Shown: positions 59,563-64,000 of the stretch, piece after piece
How positions within the stretch are numbered: position 1 is the stretch's first letter
Layout: each line of letters begins with the position of its first letter
From: a virus
DNA length: 64,000 bases
Direction: 5' to 3' (one strand)
Virus record (IMG/VR): IMGVR_UViG_3300044641_005939
Coordinates: 1-64,000 of that record
Position numbers and translations under genes: made by a program
Notes under the pieces: generated by a model
What the model was told of the DNA's origin: nothing
Databases searched by the model: none
What the model saw: only the letters and a program-made list of their open reading frames with translations

Positions 59563-60811
59563 AACTATCTTTATACAAATAGCATCATATAGAGATCCAC
59601 AACTTATACCAACAATAGAGGATGCTATTAATAAGGCTAAATACCCAGACAGATTAAGGTTTGGCATATCTTGGCAACACTGTGAAAGTGATAGCTGGGA
59701 TAATATGGATAAGTATAAATATGATAGTAGATTTAAAATTATAGATATAGATTATCAAGATGCTCAGGGTGTTTGCTGGGCTAGAAACCTACTGCAAAAT
59801 TTATATCAAGGTGAAGACTATACATTACAACTAGATAGTCATCATAGATTTGTTCAAAATTGGGATATGATCCTAATAGATATGCTTACTGAACTACAAA
59901 ACGATGGTTATCCTAAACCATTAATAACATCTTATATTCCTAGTTTTGATCCAGATAATGATCCAGAAGCTAGAGTTAATGAACCGTGGAAAATGACTTT
60001 TGATAGATTTATTCCAGAGGGGGCTGTGTTTTTTTTACCAGCAGGACTGAATTCTGCTATTGAGAATATTAATAAACCAATTCCTGGACGATTCTATAGC
60101 GCTCATTTTGCTTTTACTCTTGGCTCTTTTTCCAAAGAAGTTCAACATGATCCAAACTATTATTTTCATGGTGAAGAAATTAGTGTGGCCGTTAGAGCGT
60201 TTACGCATGGCTATGATATATTCTATCCTCATAAAGTAATATGTTGGCATGAATATACAAGGAAGGGTAGAAGTAAACAGTGGGATGATGTTAAATCATG
60301 GGTAGACAAAAATAATATCTGCCATGATAGAAATAGAAAGCTTTTTGGTATGGATAATGTTACGAACGATATTAATTTTGGACGATATGGTTTTGGTACA
60401 GCTCGGAGTTTGGGTGATTATGAAAAATATGCAGGATTAAAATTTTCTAAAAGAGCTATTACACAAGATGTTGTGGATCACAAACCACCAAATCTTGATA
60501 ATATGAAGATCTCAGATGAAGACTTTAATAATAGTCTATTATATATCTTTAAGCACTGTATTGATATTGGCTATAATCAAGTACCAGAGAAGGATTACGA
60601 TGTTTGGGCAGTCGCATTTAAAGACGGCGACGGTAATGAAATGTATAGACAAGATGCTACTCCAGAGGAAATACAGCAAATGAAAAATGATCCCGACGGA
60701 TATTGTAAAGTGTGGAGAACTTTCAATACAGAAAAGGTGCCGTCTAGCTGGATAGTGTGGCCCCATAGTAAAAGTAAAGGATGGTCAGAACCAATTACTG
60801 GTAAAATTTAA
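59537..60811 (+). CDS. GT60-like GlcNAc transferase
   Basis: 424 aa. TIFIQIASYRDPQLIPTIED and FGISWQHCES are the start of the GlcNAc (GT60, Skp1-GnT1) family; LQLDSHHRF has the metal-binding DxH form. HGEEISVAVRAFTHGYDIFY and HEYTRKGR complete the core. A C-terminal 90-residue domain (DVWAVAFKDGDGNEMYR, then VWPHSKSKGW) is extra. The known eukaryotic enzyme adds GlcNAc to hydroxyproline in Skp1; here the acceptor is unknown. Its stop overlaps the stop of the minus-strand gene. Confidence 0.8.
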   Translation: MQAKEKKTKTIFIQIASYRDPQLIPTIEDAINKAKYPDRLRFGISWQHCESDSWDNMDKYKYDSRFKIIDIDYQDAQGVCWARNLLQNLYQGEDYTLQLDSHHRFVQNWDMILIDMLTELQNDGYPKPLITSYIPSFDPDNDPEARVNEPWKMTFDRFIPEGAVFFLPAGLNSAIENINKPIPGRFYSAHFAFTLGSFSKEVQHDPNYYFHGEEISVAVRAFTHGYDIFYPHKVICWHEYTRKGRSKQWDDVKSWVDKNNICHDRNRKLFGMDNVTNDINFGRYGFGTARSLGDYEKYAGLKFSKRAITQDVVDHKPPNLDNMKISDEDFNNSLLYIFKHCIDIGYNQVPEKDYDVWAVAFKDGDGNEMYRQDATPEEIQQMKNDPDGYCKVWRTFNTEKVPSSWIVWPHSKSKGWSEPITGKI

Positions 60812-61479
60812 TTTATATATTTTCTTAATGGCGAAATATTTGTTCCGCCATTTCCATGAAACAAAAATGGAATAGTATTAAATGTTTTATTGATGATCGT
60901 ATTATCTGAAAAAATAAAATCATCAATATTCATATCTGCATGTACCCTACCATTAAATAAGGTTTGAAATACTTCACAAGTATAATCTAATGTTATATAT
61001 TCTGGATGATTTAAGAAAAAATTAGTAAATACCCTTTGATTCATAGATCCTTTTATTGATGATAATGTTTCGCCTATAATATACTTTAATAATTTTACTG
61101 TTCCAAAATATCCACCACCATTTAAAAATTTCCATTTACTATAAGGAATGTGATCAGGATATAGTGCGGATAAGTGGCCGTCGGGAAAACAATTGGTTTC
61201 TGCACCGAATACTACTTTGGTAAGATCAAACTTATCTCTTATTTTTTTTTCTATTAGATTCTTATTACATCCATTAAGGGGTAGAACATCATAAGTGTCT
61301 GTAACTAATACGAGTTCATTATCCGATAAATTTTTGATGTATTCGTTAATACTATGGGTGCCACAATAACCCTCCCAATCAAATGGAACATACATTGGCA
61401 ACAAACATAGGTCAATTTTTTCTTGTAATAATTTAACATTTCCGTGATTATTGTCTGTGGCACAGCCTATAATATGCAT
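60808..61479 (-). CDS. PLOD-like (collagen-lysine) glycosyltransferase
   Basis: 223 aa. LVLVTDTYDVLPLNG with D61 and D64 is the metal site; VVFGAETNCFPDGHLSALYP, then KFLNGGGYFGTVKLL and a late ITLDYTCEVFQTLF follow the glycosyltransferase domain of procollagen-lysine modifying PLOD proteins, known also in mimivirus. Those enzymes glycosylate hydroxylysine. No lysyl hydroxylase domain and no Gly-X-Y repeats are in the window, so the acceptor is unknown. One of only two minus-strand genes; convergent with the GT60-like gene by a 4-bp overlap. Confidence 0.75.
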   Translation of the reverse strand: MHIIGCATDNNHGNVKLLQEKIDLCLLPMYVPFDWEGYCGTHSINEYIKNLSDNELVLVTDTYDVLPLNGCNKNLIEKKIRDKFDLTKVVFGAETNCFPDGHLSALYPDHIPYSKWKFLNGGGYFGTVKLLKYIIGETLSSIKGSMNQRVFTNFFLNHPEYITLDYTCEVFQTLFNGRVHADMNIDDFIFSDNTIINKTFNTIPFLFHGNGGTNISPLRKYIN

Positions 61480-61482
61480 TAT

Positions 61483-62151
61483 TTACTCCCATACAAATGA
61501 ATTTGGGTGTCTTCCGTCCCAATTATTATATATGGGACCAATATGATCAACGTCTGGACTTATACACTTACGACAGGCAAATCTATTTGAAAATTCACAA
61601 TCGTAGTATGAAGCATTTTTAAATTCAAATAAATATTGAGAATTATAAAATAAATTTGATTTGTGAAATAATTGAAAGAATCCTATAAAATTACATGATC
61701 CTTGAGCATATATACTGTTATTGTAGTCACTCATATTATTATAAATTCTTCTACCACAACCATATAAACAATTGATATTTTTATCTTTATCATTCATATT
61801 TATAAAGCTCTCTAACGGGCTATTCCCCCTGCTGTCTTTCACGTTATCTATAATACAATCGGCATCCAATAAAAGAATATATTCAAAATCTTGCTTATCA
61901 GTTTGTATAATATCTTTTCTAAATAATGTATTAATAGCCCTTGCTTTATTAAACGGCTTATTCTCATGATAAAATTCATCAGTAATAAAATATTTTATAT
62001 TATTATCTTGACAAAAATTTTTAGTTGCCACATCTTTTGAGTCTGTTATTATATAATAGTAATGATTTTTAAATAATTCTTTATTTTTTTCAAAACAAAA
62101 CGATAAGTAATCTATATAATTAACACAAACTGTTATAATTAAAATTTTCAT
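61483..62151 (-). CDS. GT-A glycosyltransferase-like protein
   Basis: 222 aa. MKILIITVCVNYIDYLSF at the start and YILLLDADCIID (DxD) near the middle, then a Cys-rich part (FACRKCISPDVDHIGP). The fold is GT-A, family unclear. Transcribed before the PLOD-like gene on the minus strand, 3 bp apart, so the two form one operon. AGGAG lies upstream, rather far (12 nt). Confidence 0.65.
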   Translation of the reverse strand: MKILIITVCVNYIDYLSFCFEKNKELFKNHYYYIITDSKDVATKNFCQDNNIKYFITDEFYHENKPFNKARAINTLFRKDIIQTDKQDFEYILLLDADCIIDNVKDSRGNSPLESFINMNDKDKNINCLYGCGRRIYNNMSDYNNSIYAQGSCNFIGFFQLFHKSNLFYNSQYLFEFKNASYYDCEFSNRFACRKCISPDVDHIGPIYNNWDGRHPNSFVWE

Positions 62152-62198
62152 TTTTTATAAAATCTCCTTATTGAATAAATACACTTAAATTAATTTTT

Positions 62199-62903
62199 AT
62201 GATTAATAATATTAATGAATATATTAAATCTTGGGATAATGTATTTTGTGAACAGCATGTGGTCAATTTAGTAGAACAAATCTATATTAAAATTATAAAC
62301 TATTATGGTGACCAAACACCAATATATTTTATTGATATTGGTGCTAATGTTGGTAAAGTATATGATTTGTTATCTAAAAAAATATCCATACAGCAAACAT
62401 ATATGTTTGAAGCCAATCATGGATTATATCATTATTTAATAGAAAAATATAATAATAAAGATAGTATCAAAATTTATCATAATGCTATTGGTCTCGATAA
62501 TAAAATGGTATATTTTGATGAATCTTCTATGGACTATCAAATAGATAATAATTGTGAAACATTAAATTTTGGTCTTTCCAAGATCACCAATAGTCCCACA
62601 AATAGAACGGTAGAAAGCTTACCAATATCTCAGTTCTTAAATAATAATAACTACCTATATAATAAGCCGTGTTTTATTAAAATTGATACTGAAAATTTTG
62701 ATTATCAAATTTTATCTGACCTCGTAACTGTAATTGATCTATTTAAACAAAAACCTCTCATAGAATTTGAAAACAATTATTTTTGTGATGGTTACGATAG
62801 TACTTGGGCGCAAAATATTGTTGATCAATATGTAGCAAAAGGGTACGAAAAACTGATAGTAGCAAGAGATATGGGGGATGGTATTTTACAACCAATATTA
62901 TGA
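62199..62903 (+). CDS. FkbM-family methyltransferase
   Basis: 234 aa. FIDIGANVGKVYDLL is the SAM site of the FkbM family, MFEANHGLYHYLI the acidic loop, and CFIKIDTENFDYQIL the FkbM signature. O-methylates sugars or glycolipids in known members. It starts the divergent + strand unit after the inverted pair; the 47-bp gap is A/T-rich, and I see no convincing promoter in it. Confidence 0.8.
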   Translation: MINNINEYIKSWDNVFCEQHVVNLVEQIYIKIINYYGDQTPIYFIDIGANVGKVYDLLSKKISIQQTYMFEANHGLYHYLIEKYNNKDSIKIYHNAIGLDNKMVYFDESSMDYQIDNNCETLNFGLSKITNSPTNRTVESLPISQFLNNNNYLYNKPCFIKIDTENFDYQILSDLVTVIDLFKQKPLIEFENNYFCDGYDSTWAQNIVDQYVAKGYEKLIVARDMGDGILQPIL

Positions 62904-63907
62904 ATAATTTGACCATAAGACACACATTTAGAAATTTGGGAGACGATACATGCAAATACTATGCTACATCTTTTTTTATTAAATTATTTGATAAACTAAA
63001 AATCTTATATCCGGATATTGTTTTTGATATTGATGAATGTAAACAATATGAGTCTATGGGATATGGGGCATTATGTAGCTGTATGCATTTATCTATTCTA
63101 AATCCGTCTAACAATAAATATATTCTAGTATCCTTATTTGATAATTGGAAATATCATTTTAATAAGGTGTTGGGTTGGGATCCTGATAATATGGTTCAAT
63201 TTTTTTATGCTGGATCTTTTGATTTTTTAGATTTTTATGCTTATAAATCATTTATATCTTATAATAAAGACTATGTTTTTCCCAACCATATTCATAAAAC
63301 TTATCAGCAGTTTTTTTATATACCATGTTATGATTGTTTATATAATGAATTAAAAGATCTATTCAGTAATAGATCAAACAGGCAACTTGATCCTAGTTTA
63401 TTCTTTAGAGGATATTTATGGGATAGTAGAAAATTGATGTTAAACAATATTGCAGATGCTGAGGATATTGTTATAATTGATAAAAATACAGATACAAATA
63501 ATTTAAACTATAATCAATTTGTAAAAGAACTAAGTGGATATAAAGCGTCTCTAAGCTTGCCCGGTGGAACTAATATATGTCATAGAGACATAGAGAGTTT
63601 TGCTGTTGGAACACCAGTATTTCGCCCACTACTAACAACAAACTATCCTGATCCACTATTACCAAACTATCATTATATGTGTTTTTATGGTATGTGCGAT
63701 TATAGCGATGATCATAATCCCACATTCTTATCATATAAAGATTTTCAAGAACATTTATTATATTGGTGGAATAAATTAAAAAACAATAATGAATATTTAG
63801 ACTATATATCACACAATGCAAGAAATTGGTTTGAACAACATTGTACAATGGACAATAATATAGAATATGTATTATCTAAAATAAATATGGAGGCTTTAAA
63901 TGGTTGA
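62900..63907 (+). CDS. GT90-like glycosyltransferase
   Basis: 335 aa. RGYLWDSRKLMLNNI and ASLSLPGGTNICHRDIESFA followed by VGTPVFRP resemble the CAP10/LpsA (GT90) or exostosin-like donor site. The N-terminal half (TIRHTFRNLGDDTCKYYATS) is unusual. It overlaps both neighbours (4 bp and 8 bp). Confidence 0.68.
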   Translation: MNNLTIRHTFRNLGDDTCKYYATSFFIKLFDKLKILYPDIVFDIDECKQYESMGYGALCSCMHLSILNPSNNKYILVSLFDNWKYHFNKVLGWDPDNMVQFFYAGSFDFLDFYAYKSFISYNKDYVFPNHIHKTYQQFFYIPCYDCLYNELKDLFSNRSNRQLDPSLFFRGYLWDSRKLMLNNIADAEDIVIIDKNTDTNNLNYNQFVKELSGYKASLSLPGGTNICHRDIESFAVGTPVFRPLLTTNYPDPLLPNYHYMCFYGMCDYSDDHNPTFLSYKDFQEHLLYWWNKLKNNNEYLDYISHNARNWFEQHCTMDNNIEYVLSKINMEALNG

Positions 63908-64000
63908 AGGTGGTTTCGCATACAAATGCTTGTTTATGGCGCAGCACCCGGATGCTGAGAAAGTATTTACAACATTCCTCTCATCTGTTAAACCTAGTCA
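63900..64000 (+). CDS. partial gene running off the right edge
   Basis: ATG 63900 with GGAGG at 63889-63893; the frame stays open to the end. The visible 33 residues begin MVEGGFAYKCLFMAQHPDAE and are too few to identify. It overlaps the upstream glycosyltransferase by 8 bp, consistent with the same operon. Confidence 0.55.
   Translation, partial: MVEGGFAYKCLFMAQHPDAEKVFTTFLSSVKPS

Noticed and set aside
1-64000. CRISPR array, IS element, integrase, attachment site
   Set aside because: No regularly spaced direct repeats, no transposase or recombinase gene, and no visible terminal inverted repeats or tRNA-overlapping repeats.

Overview
This window looks like part of a large, tailed (probably jumbo-class) bacteriophage genome. 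It is A+T-rich, almost gap-free, and nearly every gene is on the + strand, with ATGA-type overlaps, Shine-Dalgarno (SD) sites and bacterial sigma70-like promoters. Phage hallmarks are an rIIA/rIIB pair, a split sigma70-family factor, RecA/DnaB/primase/DNA polymerase III genes, a dNMP kinase, PhoH and small prohead-like proteins. I see no integrase, no CRISPR array and no ribosomal genes. The host cannot be named from the sequence. The B12-dependent reductase only suggests a host that makes or imports cobalamin.

Layout. 0-3.2 kb: rIIA-like (cut by the left edge) and rIIB-like, then a tRNA-like element. 3.2-9.5 kb: small unknowns, a zinc-ribbon/RuvA-domain-III protein next to a full RuvB ATPase, an exported thioredoxin, a membrane protein, an actin-like ATPase, a subtilisin and an exported trypsin-like protease. 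9.5-20.5 kb: a macro-domain protein, then a very A+T-rich glycan island: RmlB-like dehydratase, HAD, NeuB-like synthase, YerE/AHAS-like TPP enzyme, methyltransferase-like protein, epimerase, a ColD/RfbH-type PLP enzyme with His in place of Lys, and four glycosyltransferase-like genes. 20.5-29.5 kb: nucleotide metabolism (deoxyribosyltransferase-like, GMP reductase), a GT4, prohead-like proteins, a bacterioferritin-like protein, sigma factor, ClpP, a DeoC-fold protein without its lysines, and a probable virion protein closed by a strong terminator.

29.5-33.5 kb: a run of small membrane proteins around a papain-like protease, possibly a lysis or envelope cassette. 33.5-38 kb: dCMP deaminase (apparently leaderless), class II ribonucleotide reductase, PhoH and an HNH nuclease. 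38-50.5 kb: the replication and recombination core: RecA, Vsr-like nuclease, DnaB, primase, dNMP kinase, Cas4/RecB-like nuclease, a DNA polymerase III alpha subunit split into two genes with a small gene and a DnaQ-type exonuclease between the halves, and SSB.

50.5-64 kb: a second glycosyltransferase region, broken by a PD-(D/E)XK nuclease, a possible recombination protein and a pair of cysteine-rich paralogues. It includes an HtrL-GT2 fusion, a GT60-like GlcNAc transferase, an inverted pair containing a PLOD-like (collagen-lysine glycosyltransferase) protein, an FkbM methyltransferase and a GT90-like gene.

Together the genes describe a phage with its own bacterial-type replisome, dNTP supply and late transcription, plus a large investment in sugar synthesis and transfer. 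The sugar target (virion proteins, host envelope or phage DNA) is not shown by the sequence. The best candidates for something new are the split replicase with a nested exonuclease, the zinc-ribbon RuvA-III/RuvB pair, the branched-deoxysugar cassette, and six promoters that all have a 16-bp spacer, two of which appear to drive leaderless genes.
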